64,000 bases of DNA from Bavariicoccus seileri WCC 4188 (GCF_000421665.1 NZ_ATXL01000005.1:1-64000), one strand, 5' to 3'. Shown: positions 9,267 through 19,318, counted from the stretch's first letter. Notes: generated by a model not told the origin, from the sequence alone. Numbers and translations are program-made.

Positions 9267-12200
9267 TTACAGTCTAGCGTAAAACTGCTTGACTGCCATT
9301 TTGTTATAGTCGTAGGGATCAAATTTTTTGAATTTGACTGTCGAATTACTAACCTCTTCCATACCCTTTGCTAATCCTTCAGGAGTATTATTCTCAGTTA
9401 GTATCCCATACTTCCCATTTTCCAGCACTGTTCGACATGCTGGAATATCTGTCGATACAATTTTCATACCAAGAGTCATTGCTTCCAATAGTACCATAGG
9501 TTGCCCCTCGTACTTAGAGGATAATAAAAATACTTGGCATCTTTCCATGAATCTAAACGGATTACTTAGTTGCCCTACAAAAACGATAGAATTCATCAAG
9601 TTCAATTTTTTGGCTAATTGAACTAATTGTTCTCCCATAACACCACTGCCAATTATATATAATTTTGCGGATGATTGTTTTTTTAGAAATAGCGAAAAAG
9701 CATTTATTATCATTGATTGGTTCTTTTCAGGCGAAAGTCGACCCATTGTCACAAATGAAAGCGTATTTTCTGAAGGATAAGCTATAAAATCACCATCTGC
9801 ATTAAATACTCCTTCGGAATAGTCATATTGAACAGATTTTTCATCACACCATTCCGATTTTTTTCCATCAGTTACCAATACTTTTACTTCTCCATTAATC
9901 AACTTTTTACGCTTTATTCCTAGTAATGAATCTGTTGATAAACATCCAATTTCTTTAGTACTAGTAATTTTCAAATTTATATTACTTTCAAAAACCGGTA
10001 TCGAAAGATCCGTTATCTTCTCTAAACTGCTTGCAAAGACCCATCCGTTCGTTTCTTCGTCCGTGATAAAGGCGTAAGACTTGTCATTTAACAATTGGAT
10101 CTTAACGACATTTACGATTGCTCCTTCTTTGATAGTAGGAGTCACATTTTTTTGATTAAACTTTTGTTGCTGGGTATTTTTGATCAACTCTCCTACTAGT
10201 TGGGATTCGTATCTAATCTTTGCATAATAGTCTACTTCTTGTAACTTTATTTCTTTTTTTTGCGACAGTATCTCTATTATTTCTTTGTATTTTTTTTGAT
10301 TGTTCCATACTACAATAGGTGCTAGTAGTTTATTGAAGAGTAATTTAAAGAGTAAATTACCGGTTCTATTGAGATATTTACTACGCTTAATCGTACCTAG
10401 ATGTACCCATCCTATTTTTTTCAGACCATAGGTAATTAATCCGTAAGACCCGTGATTTTCTGTTGATGCTATTTTTGTAATATGAACATACATGTTTCGA
10501 ATAATTATAGAATTGATTATTGGATATGATTCTTTTTCCCCAACAGGTGCCGAATAGAGAATCGTATTTTCAGTCGCATTAATACTTCCATAAATATCGT
10601 CATCACTATATTGAATAGCATCCTTGCTAGCATTAACTAAATATTTGGAATTTACCCAACCTATATAAATATTGTCAGCTAACACTTTTGCGAATTTTTC
10701 GCCATTTTCATTCCTATAAGTAGCTATTTGCCTAATAGACTGTTCAGCATTGAGATCCATTAATAGTGATGCTGTATAATTTGGCATCTTATTATAAATT
10801 GCTACTTTATTAGTAGTATTAATCTCACTTAGAGTATTGGAAATTTCCAACCTTGTTTCTTTTCTTTCAAGAATCTCATTATCTTTTGAGTCATGCAGAA
10901 TTTTTTCTGGTTCTATTGTGTTGATACAAACTTTAAATTTTTCACTGTCTGCATAACGTTCCAAATTATGTTTATTAATCTTATTAGTGCTTTCAGAAAC
11001 GCTTAATAGTTCATCATATCTATCGTATACACTAAACATCCCTCTTAGATTGATTTTATGCGGTTTCTTACCATTAACAACTCTTTGGCTATCAGATAAG
11101 ATATCACTGTGAAAGAAACATAATTTTTTACCACTCGAGGCCAATATGAGTTTAGTCTGATATAAACTATAGCCACTAAAATCAACTGTATCATCAAATT
11201 GGAGTTTTCCAAATAATCTTTTGGCTTCACGCTGGTAGGTGCTATTTGGATATAATTTTTTAAGTAAACCGTTTGCACCAAAGAAGTGGATAATTCTGTC
11301 AATATAAATTTCATATAATGAAAAATTAGGTCTACCAAACCGAAAAACGTAATGAACTTGTTGAGGAAGCCTATCGATATTATCACTTTTTATTTGACTA
11401 TTGATTCCCCCTAAGAGGACATATACTTCATTTTGATCGTAATCAATATTGTGTAGTAAATTGATTGCACTAGTAGTTATACCATTGTTTAACATGCCAC
11501 CAGGATAAAATAGTATTTTTCGTTTTTTACTAGCTTTTGATTCAATTATCTCACCACTATTCACAGAATTTTTGTTATTAAAAACTACGTCTACCACACG
11601 TTGACAGACTTTCCCATCTTCGTATCGAACAAACTGGTGTACATAAGAATTGTAGTTAGATGAAACATGCTCATCAGTGGAAGATATCTTCAGTATATTG
11701 TCCACGAGCTCAAAGACAGTATAACTTATTTTTCCTGGCAAACTATCTTCACTAAAGTATTGACCTCTTTCATCGTTATAGATATCGTCATCCCACATGT
11801 AAAAAAGAATTGGTTTCTTAGTCACAAGATAATCAAAGAAGATGCTAGAGTAGTCGGAAACCAGAATATCAACTAAGCTCATCAACTCATTAGTGTCACA
11901 AATATCAGGCACAAGGTAAGGTTTTAGTGCAGCATTCTCTTTGGCTTTGTTATAAACGTAAGGATGAACCTTGATCAACACATTATACTTGTGACCGACC
12001 TTATCTCTAACATAAGCCATTTCTTTAGCAATCTGATTCACATTATCAGTTGTGTTAGTTATCTGAGTTCCCTTCCATGTAGGGGAGTAAAGTAAAAGAG
12101 CTTTATGTTTATCATAAGTCAGTTTAAAGTGACTAAATAAATTGACCAGTTTTTCTGAATTATCCTTGAACATCAGATCTATTCGCGGATATCCTGTCTC

Positions 12201-12788
12201 AATTACTTTACCAGGATATCCACCTCTCAAGCGGTAGCTGTCAAGGTACATTTTGGTCGTATGAGAATTTGGACTAATCAAAAAGTCTGAGTGAAAGAAG
12301 TTTCTTACAATATTCTGAGAACCACTTTGCTTACCAGGAATATCAAATCCCATTTTTTTTAGTGGAGTCCCATGCCATGTATTGACATATGTTTGTTGTT
12401 CCTTTGCTGTAAAGTAAGGTTGAAAGGTAGCATTATTAAACAAATACTCTGCTTGAGCGAGCCACTTAACGTATTCTTTTGTATTACGTTCAACGAATAT
12501 AACATTACTAAACTTGGAAAATTGATCCATAATATAGTGTATCTCTGGACTCTCTTGATAGCTCCAAATGTGAATGTAGTTTTCAAATTTTGGATTTTCT
12601 AACAAGTATAAGAAGATCGCATAAGGACTATCATTGATTGACTTACCGTCTCTACTTTCATAAAAAATAGTATTGGGCATAATTGGTAGCTTTTCATAGT
12701 AATGTCTGTACCAAGCTACAGTTCTCGAGTATGGGCTACCAATTCTCTGAGCGATTGGTCCGACTACTTCTCGGATTATCCTGTGCAT
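9267..12788 (-). CDS. Bifunctional CDP-glycerol glycerophosphotransferase / GT4 glycosyltransferase with inserted GW-like modules
   Basis: This is a 1173-residue fusion. Residues about 1-400 are a CDP-glycerol glycerophosphotransferase (TagB/TagF family) with TWHGTPLKK, IKVHP and SDYSSIFFDY motifs. Residues about 419-650 resemble the N-lobe of a GT-B glycosyltransferase. Residues about 650-1005 are an insertion holding three or four modules ending in GWV (near 713, 796 and 916), like SH3/GW domains. Residues about 1010-1165 are the GT4 C-lobe (GRLSPEKN, then EGQPMVLLEAM with the paired Glu residues). It should add glycerol phosphate and a sugar to a teichoic acid chain at the cytoplasmic membrane face. 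AAAGGAG supports the ATG at 12788 over one at 12812. It overlaps the next gene upstream by 53 bases, so it is translated from the same message. Only the family calls are certain; acceptor and sugar are not. Confidence 0.8.
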   Translation of the reverse strand: MHRIIREVVGPIAQRIGSPYSRTVAWYRHYYEKLPIMPNTIFYESRDGKSINDSPYAIFLYLLENPKFENYIHIWSYQESPEIHYIMDQFSKFSNVIFVERNTKEYVKWLAQAEYLFNNATFQPYFTAKEQQTYVNTWHGTPLKKMGFDIPGKQSGSQNIVRNFFHSDFLISPNSHTTKMYLDSYRLRGGYPGKVIETGYPRIDLMFKDNSEKLVNLFSHFKLTYDKHKALLLYSPTWKGTQITNTTDNVNQIAKEMAYVRDKVGHKYNVLIKVHPYVYNKAKENAALKPYLVPDICDTNELMSLVDILVSDYSSIFFDYLVTKKPILFYMWDDDIYNDERGQYFSEDSLPGKISYTVFELVDNILKISSTDEHVSSNYNSYVHQFVRYEDGKVCQRVVDVVFNNKNSVNSGEIIESKASKKRKILFYPGGMLNNGITTSAINLLHNIDYDQNEVYVLLGGINSQIKSDNIDRLPQQVHYVFRFGRPNFSLYEIYIDRIIHFFGANGLLKKLYPNSTYQREAKRLFGKLQFDDTVDFSGYSLYQTKLILASSGKKLCFFHSDILSDSQRVVNGKKPHKINLRGMFSVYDRYDELLSVSESTNKINKHNLERYADSEKFKVCINTIEPEKILHDSKDNEILERKETRLEISNTLSEINTTNKVAIYNKMPNYTASLLMDLNAEQSIRQIATYRNENGEKFAKVLADNIYIGWVNSKYLVNASKDAIQYSDDDIYGSINATENTILYSAPVGEKESYPIINSIIIRNMYVHITKIASTENHGSYGLITYGLKKIGWVHLGTIKRSKYLNRTGNLLFKLLFNKLLAPIVVWNNQKKYKEIIEILSQKKEIKLQEVDYYAKIRYESQLVGELIKNTQQQKFNQKNVTPTIKEGAIVNVVKIQLLNDKSYAFITDEETNGWVFASSLEKITDLSIPVFESNINLKITSTKEIGCLSTDSLLGIKRKKLINGEVKVLVTDGKKSEWCDEKSVQYDYSEGVFNADGDFIAYPSENTLSFVTMGRLSPEKNQSMIINAFSLFLKKQSSAKLYIIGSGVMGEQLVQLAKKLNLMNSIVFVGQLSNPFRFMERCQVFLLSSKYEGQPMVLLEAMTLGMKIVSTDIPACRTVLENGKYGILTENNTPEGLAKGMEEVSNSTVKFKKFDPYDYNKMAVKQFYARL

Positions 12789-14034
12789 TTTCGTTCTCTC
12801 CTTTCTTTTCATTCGTCATTTTTAAATTACCTAATATCAGTTCAGCTACTTTTTGTGATGCTATGCCCTTTTCCCAATTAGCTATATTATCAGTCTTTAA
12901 CATAGACATAGTAGCGTTCTTCATTAAGATAGCTTTCAATTTACTTTCAAGGTCCATCTTACTTTCAGCGACTAATTGTTTATTCTCAGTGAAAATGTCA
13001 AAGTAGATACCTCGAGTACGATAAACATATTCGTTCCTGTCTGGCACATACAATATCACTGGCCTATCTAGTAAACTATAATCAAACATCACGGAGGAAT
13101 AATCGGTAATCAAAATATCAGCAATCAATAACAGTTGATTAACATCTTCATAATTGGAAACATTGATAATATTACCGTCACTTTCCCCTTTGTAATCAGT
13201 CAAATAGTGGCCTCTAACCAACAAGACAGTATTTTTTACTAACTCCTTCTCCCATTTTCTAAAATCAATACCCTCATCAAAACGATACCGATTAGAATTA
13301 ATTTGGTTATTATCACGCCACGTAGGACAATAAAGAACGATTTCCCGCTCATCTTGATCTAATAACCCAATATTTTCTTTTATTTTTCTCTTTAAATCCG
13401 CATTATTTTTTTCATTTATCAATATATCATTTCTCGGATAGCCACAACAAATCATTTTACCAGAATACTGAAAAGCTTCTTTAAAAATTTCCTTGCTATA
13501 TGGGTTTGGTGCTAATAGGTAGTTCCACCGAGCACTTTCTTTTACAAAATCCCGACTATATTTCTCATAAGCTGACGGCTTATTATCCGATCTTACATCT
13601 ATACCAATTTTTTTAAGAGGTGTACCATGCCATGTTTGTATATAGATCGTATCTTTTGACTTAACCAACCAAAGTGGTGTTCTTGTATTTATGACCCACA
13701 CTCGGGCCCTTGGCATCAGTAAAAACCACCTGAGCGAAAATCTTGTCATATATGGGACTTCAGCATCAACAAAATCAGATTCAAAGCCCTTCTTGACACC
13801 CCAGATTAGTTCGAAATCACTTTTGTCATTTACTAATGATTGTGAAGATACTGACTTCCTTTCCGTATTTAAGGAAACTAATTGCTCATAAATAGCTCTT
13901 GGATTATCGCTATATTGACGCCCATGCATGCTTTCAAAATAAACAACTTCTTTTTTTGGAAACAACCCTATGACAAAGAAGCATAGGGCAACAAGTCTTT
14001 CAATCAATTGTTGGATTAGTATTTTCATAAGCAT
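12736..14034 (-). CDS. CDP-glycerol glycerophosphotransferase (TagB/TagF family)
   Basis: This 432-residue enzyme transfers glycerol phosphate from CDP-glycerol to a lipid-linked teichoic acid acceptor. It has a short hydrophobic or amphipathic N-terminus (about residues 5-25) that may hold it at the membrane. The family motifs are TWHGTPLKKIG (about residue 135), VRGHY and ITDYSSVMFDYS (about residue 310). The start lies 6 bases after the tagG stop with no strong ribosome binding site, which suggests translational coupling; an ATG two codons later is possible. The Lys/Glu/Asn-rich C-terminus overlaps the fused gene. There are three such enzymes in the locus. Which is the TarB-type primer and which the polymerase cannot be settled by eye. 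Confidence 0.85.
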   Translation of the reverse strand: MLMKILIQQLIERLVALCFFVIGLFPKKEVVYFESMHGRQYSDNPRAIYEQLVSLNTERKSVSSQSLVNDKSDFELIWGVKKGFESDFVDAEVPYMTRFSLRWFLLMPRARVWVINTRTPLWLVKSKDTIYIQTWHGTPLKKIGIDVRSDNKPSAYEKYSRDFVKESARWNYLLAPNPYSKEIFKEAFQYSGKMICCGYPRNDILINEKNNADLKRKIKENIGLLDQDEREIVLYCPTWRDNNQINSNRYRFDEGIDFRKWEKELVKNTVLLVRGHYLTDYKGESDGNIINVSNYEDVNQLLLIADILITDYSSVMFDYSLLDRPVILYVPDRNEYVYRTRGIYFDIFTENKQLVAESKMDLESKLKAILMKNATMSMLKTDNIANWEKGIASQKVAELILGNLKMTNEKKGENENAQDNPRSSRTNRSENW

Positions 14035-14040
14035 CGCTCG

Positions 14041-14853
14041 CTAAATAAAGTCCATAAATCTGGCTCTAAATTTCATGTGTAAGTGTGAACCTAAGGTTAG
14101 TAGTATTAGGGTGATTAACCAAAAAATCAGTGTTAAAGTCGGTTTCTCCCAAAACCATACACGATCTAGAAAGCTGTCTCTAAATCCATCGATGATATAG
14201 TAAAGGGGATTCAATTGTAAGATATTAACTATTATAGGAAATCTATTCCCTAAAGTCTCAATATTCCATATTGGTCCGGATAAGTAGAAAAGTAAGCGCA
14301 ACACCGATTGTAACATGATGTGATAGTCTCTCACTAAAACGGTGATTGTTGCGTTTAGAATCCCGAATGAGAATAAAAACATAATCATACAAAAAAAATA
14401 GTAAATATACTGTATCCAATAAATGCTAGGCCTAATTCCAAAAGAAAACATCGATAGTAATAGTATGACCATCATTACACCGTAAGACACTAGGTTACTA
14501 GCTATGTTGATCGATGGCAAAATACTGACAGGAAACTTCATTTTCGAAACCATACCAACTTTATAATAAATACTATTTGAACCTCCAAGCAAACTTGCAT
14601 TTATAAAGAACCATGCAATAATACCCACTAACATCCAAATAATATAAGGTGTTTGACCAGTTTCACGATCTTGTTGCGCCCCGACACCAAATACCAAATA
14701 ATAAATAGCGATTTGAATCAAAGGATTCAACACCTGCCACAGCAACCCTAGGTAATGGCTTTGATAGGTTGCTTTATCTTCATATTTAGATACCCGCCTG
14801 ATGATACCCAAATTCTGAAACTGTTCTTTTAACACTAGAATGACATTATTCAC
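14041..14853 (-). CDS. tagG: Teichoic acid ABC transporter permease
   Basis: This is the ABC-2 type permease of the TagGH exporter, which flips undecaprenyl-linked teichoic acid outwards. It is about 270 residues long with six hydrophobic segments and a conserved start (RRVSKYEDKATYQSHYLGLLWQVLNPL reads like other TagG/Wzm proteins). A GTG at 14853 has AAAGGAG 9 bases upstream. The alternative GTG at 14859 is too close to it. The gene overlaps the end of tagA by 8 bases. Its ATPase partner tagH is two genes upstream (16830-17918) rather than adjacent, which is an uncommon order. Family assignment is secure. Confidence 0.9.
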   Translation of the reverse strand: MNNVILVLKEQFQNLGIIRRVSKYEDKATYQSHYLGLLWQVLNPLIQIAIYYLVFGVGAQQDRETGQTPYIIWMLVGIIAWFFINASLLGGSNSIYYKVGMVSKMKFPVSILPSINIASNLVSYGVMMVILLLSMFSFGIRPSIYWIQYIYYFFCMIMFLFSFGILNATITVLVRDYHIMLQSVLRLLFYLSGPIWNIETLGNRFPIIVNILQLNPLYYIIDGFRDSFLDRVWFWEKPTLTLIFWLITLILLTLGSHLHMKFRARFMDFI

Positions 14854-15616
14854 TATCACGTGCTCCTTTATCCTTCAAAAATCTAAAAAAATGAACCCAT
14901 AACGCCTTAACCAAAAACACAGGCAACTCAAATGCGCGTTTAAACCGCTTCGGACTACTAAAAGACCGATACGCCCATTCCAAATGAGACTTAATAAAAA
15001 AATCTGGTGCCCGTTTAACCGCACCACCAATCACATCAAAACTACCGCCAACATCCTCAATTACTGGAACCGTCAACTTCTCCCAGTTACGGCTCAAAAA
15101 CAACTCTTGCTTTGGAAAACCTAGCGCCACAAACAAAAAATCAGGATGGGCTAAATTAATCTGCTCCACAACTTCAGCTTCACCCGCTTCATGATAGCCA
15201 TCAATATGCCCAACTATCTCGATATGAGGATAATCACGTGAAATCTGTTCAACTGTCTTCTTTAACACATCTGGGTGCGCTCCATACAAAAAAATACGAT
15301 TATGATGACGATCAGCATAGGCTAACAACTGTAGCATCAAATCATACCCAGTGATACGGTCTGTGATAGTGCCCGTCGTCAATTTAGAAACAAGCACAAC
15401 GCCAATACCATCTGGGAGTCGATGTGTCGACTTTTTAACGTATTCACAAACTTCGGGATATTTTGACGCATGCAACAAAATCTGAGGATTGACACTTGTC
15501 AAACGCATCTGCTTCCCAGCAGTCTTGTATATCGGAAGGTCCGAAAGAATTTCTTCATAAGATAGCTGATCGACAGGTAATCCTAATATGACTTCTGTCT
15601 TTCGATCCGTTGACAT
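14846..15616 (-). CDS. tagA: N-acetylmannosaminyltransferase, WecG/TagA/CpsF family
   Basis: TagA adds N-acetylmannosamine from UDP-ManNAc to undecaprenyl-diphosphate-GlcNAc, the second step of wall teichoic acid linkage-unit synthesis. The 256-residue protein belongs to GT26: it has a TSVNPQIL segment (about residue 40), RLPDGIGVV (about residue 67) with the catalytic-region Asp, and FVALGFPKQELF (about 163). The substrate enzyme chain is present in the window: a tagO-like gene at 18176 and mnaA at 31715. A clear AGGAGAGGG site precedes the ATG. The gene overlaps tagG, so the two are translated together. Confidence 0.93.
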   Translation of the reverse strand: MSTDRKTEVILGLPVDQLSYEEILSDLPIYKTAGKQMRLTSVNPQILLHASKYPEVCEYVKKSTHRLPDGIGVVLVSKLTTGTITDRITGYDLMLQLLAYADRHHNRIFLYGAHPDVLKKTVEQISRDYPHIEIVGHIDGYHEAGEAEVVEQINLAHPDFLFVALGFPKQELFLSRNWEKLTVPVIEDVGGSFDVIGGAVKRAPDFFIKSHLEWAYRSFSSPKRFKRAFELPVFLVKALWVHFFRFLKDKGARDSE

Positions 15617-15673
15617 TTTGCCCTCTCCTACTTTCTGACTCTTGATGTAGCCAATCTTACTTACCCTAATTGA

Positions 15674-16840
15674 CTAATCTATCTCATTCAACCATTCTTT
15701 GATTTTAGTCAGCAACCGTTTTGAGGCATGACCATCATTATATTGGTTCCACACAGCGTTAAAGTCCTTGAAATCTGTCCTTGTATGCAAGGTCATCGCT
15801 AGTAACAACTCATTAGTTGAATGAACAAGAGGTCCAGGTAATTCTTGATCAAATCCCGGTTGAATCCCCACTTTTTTTTCATACGCCTCTTGATCATACC
15901 AATAAAACAGTGCATTTCCATTTGGATTTGCAAGTGCATATTCAAACACTACTGAAGAGTAATCAGTGATTAACCATTCCGTGAGTGTCAATAACTGTGG
16001 TAAAATCGTTGGCTCATGATTGATTACTAAAAAGTCATCATCTTCTAACAACTGATCTTCAACTAAACGGTATAAGTCATCATCATGTGGATGGAGTTGA
16101 ACGACTAATTGGTGTGTCTCACCAAAATTTTCTCTCATTTTTTGGACATCTAACGGAAAAGTCGTCACTGCTGTTTTACGGTAAGTCGGTGTATAAAAAA
16201 TCAACGGTCGATCGGTTAACCCCAACTTTTTCTTCGTTTCAGTCGTCATTGTTAGACGCTTGTAATCGAAAAAGATATCTGTTCGTGGTGAACCGGTTTT
16301 CAAGAAGTGATTAGCACTCACTTCATAGCTTTCTTCAAATATCTCAGCCATCTTGTCTGAGCCAACAACGAAATAATCGATTGTATCATAGACGCGATGG
16401 AATCTAGCTTGCTCTGCTAACGTCCGTTTGACTGTTTCAGGATCTTCATAACCAAAGCATTTGATGGCACCGGTTGCATGCCAAAGTTCTATGACGACAG
16501 CGTGAGGATTTAGGTATTGTCTCTGTAAAAATGGCACATAATTATCGCACAGGACGATATCGGCGGTGATCAGTGCTTTGAAGGAATGATTCAAGAACTG
16601 AGGAGAGAATTTCAATGGATAGTCCTTATTCCGGTCTGAAATGACGATAAAATCAGCCAGTTCAGTGATTGCTGAATCCAGTTCGTCAATAAATCCCCTA
16701 TCATTAGACGGAAATGTCTCTACATAGACGACTAATGGTCTGACTTTTGTCTCATTCAATTTACACCTATTTTGTTTGGCCATCAACTTTAGCAGCTGTT
16801 CATAGCCACCTTTTGCCCAATCTGTCATTCTAGCGTTCAC
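15674..16840 (-). CDS. CDP-glycerol glycerophosphotransferase, probably the TarB-type primase
   Basis: About 388 residues of the TagB/TagF family, carrying [13 protein letters not shown] (about residue 135), VQLHPHDDD and [12 protein letters not shown]. It uses CDP-glycerol to put glycerol phosphate on the teichoic acid linkage unit. Its position between tagH and tagA, ahead of the other two family members, and its compact size suggest the TarB-like priming step, which is inference. Two starts are possible: a GTG at 16840 with GGAG 5 bases upstream, which overlaps tagH by 11 bases, or an ATG at 16828. I prefer the GTG. The open frame runs further upstream to 16921 but that part lies inside tagH. 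Confidence 0.82.
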   Translation of the reverse strand: MNARMTDWAKGGYEQLLKLMAKQNRCKLNETKVRPLVVYVETFPSNDRGFIDELDSAITELADFIVISDRNKDYPLKFSPQFLNHSFKALITADIVLCDNYVPFLQRQYLNPHAVVIELWHATGAIKCFGYEDPETVKRTLAEQARFHRVYDTIDYFVVGSDKMAEIFEESYEVSANHFLKTGSPRTDIFFDYKRLTMTTETKKKLGLTDRPLIFYTPTYRKTAVTTFPLDVQKMRENFGETHQLVVQLHPHDDDLYRLVEDQLLEDDDFLVINHEPTILPQLLTLTEWLITDYSSVVFEYALANPNGNALFYWYDQEAYEKKVGIQPGFDQELPGPLVHSTNELLLAMTLHTRTDFKDFNAVWNQYNDGHASKRLLTKIKEWLNEID

Positions 16841-17918
16841 CAATTCTCCACTCCTGTTGTAGCTGTGCCGTTGTTTCATTGACCACTGTTTCAGTGATCG
16901 TTGGCTCAGAAAGTGTTCCAAACAAGAACCCTTTCAACGATTTGCCATGTACCGTTAAGACCATCAATAGAATTAGGACCGCTGTCATCGCTAGTAATAG
17001 AATACGCGTTCCCCAAGCCATATTCTCACCGACATGTCGCTTGGAAAGTTCGGCCCAGTCTTTTTCTGAATGACCTTCTTTTATGGCAACGGCTTTCAAG
17101 TCTTCTAATTCGAAGGCTTTTTGTTTTTCCTTTTGGTCATCTTGGTATTTCTTTTGCTCTTTTTTGCTCAATTTTTTGAACCAAGCCAAAAACTTCTTGT
17201 ATTCCGCCACCACCGGTTCCATATCATCAAACATTTTGATCTCGCCATAATTCATCCAGATTACACGATCACAAAGTGTTTCGATTTGCCCAATACTATG
17301 GCTGACGAAGAAGATGGTTTTTCCTTTTTCCTTAAACTCTAAAATCTTATCGACACACTTTTGATAGAAGGTCTCATCACCCACTGATAGTGCCTCATCG
17401 ATGATCAGAATATCCGGATCATTATGGACCGCAATAGCAAAACCAAGTCTTGATCTCATACCACTTGAATAGGATTTGACTGGTTGATCAATGAAATCAC
17501 CCAAGTCAGCAAACGACACAATATCAGCTGTTAAGTCATCGACTTCCTTATTGGTCATCCCCATCATCAAGCACTTTAATCGAATATTTTCGAGCCCGGT
17601 CAATTGATACTTTAAACCTGCACCAATCGCAATAATTGATGTTTCCCCATTAATCTCGACTGAACCAGTCGTTTCCGGAATGATGCCACTGATAATGTTT
17701 GATAATGTCGATTTACCAGAACCATTGATTCCAATCAGGCCAATCGTTTCCCCATCATAAACTTCAAATGAGGATCCTTTTAAGGCCCAAAATTTTGGAA
17801 TTTGATGACTACTAAATTTGAATAATGCTTTAATTTTGTCAGATTTCTTTTTATAAAGATCGTACTCTTTAGTGACTAAATCAAACTTCACTTTTGGCAA
17901 TTGCTTTACTTCTGCCAC
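16830..17918 (-). CDS. tagH: Teichoic acid ABC transporter ATP-binding protein
   Basis: This is the ATPase of the TagGH teichoic acid exporter, 362 residues. Walker A GINGSGKS is at residues 63-70, the signature YSSGMRSRL near 152 and Walker B ILIIDEA near 172. After the ATPase domain come a charged Lys/Glu-rich stretch, a membrane helix (about 308-330) and a short outside tail, as in other TagH proteins. The start codon is GTG with GAGGTGA upstream. It is the first gene of the minus-strand teichoic acid operon; its promoter is annotated at 17982-18010. The permease tagG lies two genes downstream. Confidence 0.92.
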   Translation of the reverse strand: MAEVKQLPKVKFDLVTKEYDLYKKKSDKIKALFKFSSHQIPKFWALKGSSFEVYDGETIGLIGINGSGKSTLSNIISGIIPETTGSVEINGETSIIAIGAGLKYQLTGLENIRLKCLMMGMTNKEVDDLTADIVSFADLGDFIDQPVKSYSSGMRSRLGFAIAVHNDPDILIIDEALSVGDETFYQKCVDKILEFKEKGKTIFFVSHSIGQIETLCDRVIWMNYGEIKMFDDMEPVVAEYKKFLAWFKKLSKKEQKKYQDDQKEKQKAFELEDLKAVAIKEGHSEKDWAELSKRHVGENMAWGTRILLLAMTAVLILLMVLTVHGKSLKGFLFGTLSEPTITETVVNETTAQLQQEWRIGER

Positions 17919-17981
17919 TTTCTGTTCACCTCATTAAATAACGTCGTTAGGTAGAATTATCCCCACTCTAAAGCTTTCACT

Positions 17982-18010
17982 ATTATAACATAATTCCATT
18001 CCACTGCCTA
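17982..18010 (-). promoter_or_regulatory. Promoter of the tagH teichoic acid operon
   Basis: On the minus strand TAGGCA is followed after 17 bases by TATAAT, with a TG one base before the -10 (extended -10). It lies about 60 bases upstream of tagH in the divergent spacer. Confidence 0.6.
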
Positions 18011-18111
18011 AAACCACGGCATTATATCATTAAGTGTATCTTTGCCTAAAATGTATCTTTCTACTACCAAACATACTTGTAATAAACTTTACCTATGGGC
18101 TATATTAGTGA

Positions 18112-18140
18112 TTTAAATTCTTTTTATTATCAGTTATAAT
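18112..18140 (+). promoter_or_regulatory. Promoter of the tagO-like gene
   Basis: TTTAAA (18112-18117), a 17-base spacer and TATAAT (18135-18140), 35 bases before the start at 18176. It faces away from the tagH promoter in a 257-base divergent spacer. Confidence 0.6.
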
Positions 18141-18175
18141 AAACTAACGTAAACACGAGAAAGGAGATGCCTCAT

Positions 18176-19318
18176 TTGGTCTCATTAGGCACGATCATTC
18201 GTCTATTTAGTTGTTTCATTATGGCAGCTATCTTAACACCTATTATTCGTTCAATTGCCCTAAGAGTTGGTGCAGTCGATAATCCGAACGCCCGACGAAT
18301 CAATAAATATCCGATGCCTTCAATGGGAGGGCTTGCAATCTACATCCCATTTATGATCGGCATGTGGTTTCTTTTTCGACCAGCCATTCCAACAGCTTAC
18401 TTAATGACCTTGACCTTGTCTTCTGCTATCGTCATTTTTACAGGAATCATAGATGATATATTTGAATTAAAGCCTTGGCAAAAATCGATTGGGATTGTTT
18501 TAGCAGCTATCATCTTTGCCTTAGGGTCAGAAGTGAGACTAGCCTTTATCAAAGTCCCCTTTATCGGGATCATCCATTTTGGATGGTGGGCAATACCACT
18601 CACCATACTCTGGATTTTCGCCATTACAAACGCCATCAACTTGATTGACGGCTTAGACGGCCTTGCAACGGGTTTATCTATCATATCGCTGACAACTATT
18701 GGGATAACAGCTTTCTTCTTTCTTCCGCCCGACAGTACTTACGTTCAAATAGCCATTTTTCTCTTAGTGGCCAGTGCTGCAGGCTTTATTCCTTACAATT
18801 TTTATCCAGCTAAGATTTATTTGGGGGATACTGGTGCTCTTTTTTTAGGATTTATGCTAGCTATCCTATCCTTAAACGGCTTAAAAAATACAACTGTTAT
18901 CTCTTTGATCACTCCTTTGCTGATCCTCGGAGTCCCAATTACTGATACAATCTATGCAATCGTCCGTCGTTCTAGCAATCATAAATCAATCTTATCTCCT
19001 GATAAGATGCACCTTCACCACCGACTGTTATCTCTTGGTTTCACGCATCGTGGTGCGGTCATGTTGATTTATGCTCTAGCAATGATTTTTTCGTTTATCG
19101 CCTTACTCTATCGTTACGCTTATGGCGTCGGCCTTGTCCTCTTAACCATTGGACTACTTATTGGAGTCGAAATTTTTGTCGAGTTGATTGGCATCACTGG
19201 TGAAAACTTTCAACCCCTCATGTATCTCTTTAAATTTGGAGGAAACAAAGCATTCCGTGATAAAGAAATTGCTAAACGAAAAAAACGAAAACAAGATAAG
19301 AAAAAACGCCAAAAATAG
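18176..19318 (+). CDS. tagO: Undecaprenyl-phosphate GlcNAc-1-phosphate transferase (TagO/WecA-like)
   Basis: This enzyme starts wall teichoic acid synthesis by moving GlcNAc-1-phosphate onto undecaprenyl phosphate in the membrane. The roughly 380-residue protein has about ten to eleven membrane segments and the MraY/WecA family motifs GIIDDIFEL, LIDGLDGLATG and KMHLHHRLLSLG. It ends in a very basic cytoplasmic tail. A TTG at 18176 stands 9 bases after AAAGGAG and is the best start; the ATG at 18167 touches the ribosome binding site. The gene is divergent from tagH, consistent with feeding the same pathway. It could also supply other polymers that begin with GlcNAc. Confidence 0.9.
   Translation: MVSLGTIIRLFSCFIMAAILTPIIRSIALRVGAVDNPNARRINKYPMPSMGGLAIYIPFMIGMWFLFRPAIPTAYLMTLTLSSAIVIFTGIIDDIFELKPWQKSIGIVLAAIIFALGSEVRLAFIKVPFIGIIHFGWWAIPLTILWIFAITNAINLIDGLDGLATGLSIISLTTIGITAFFFLPPDSTYVQIAIFLLVASAAGFIPYNFYPAKIYLGDTGALFLGFMLAILSLNGLKNTTVISLITPLLILGVPITDTIYAIVRRSSNHKSILSPDKMHLHHRLLSLGFTHRGAVMLIYALAMIFSFIALLYRYAYGVGLVLLTIGLLIGVEIFVELIGITGENFQPLMYLFKFGGNKAFRDKEIAKRKKRKQDKKKRQK

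Noticed and set aside
9267-12788. Assembly artefact or two fused neighbouring genes
   Set aside because: The frame is continuous with no stop, and the inserted modules lie inside the GT-B fold rather than at a simple junction.
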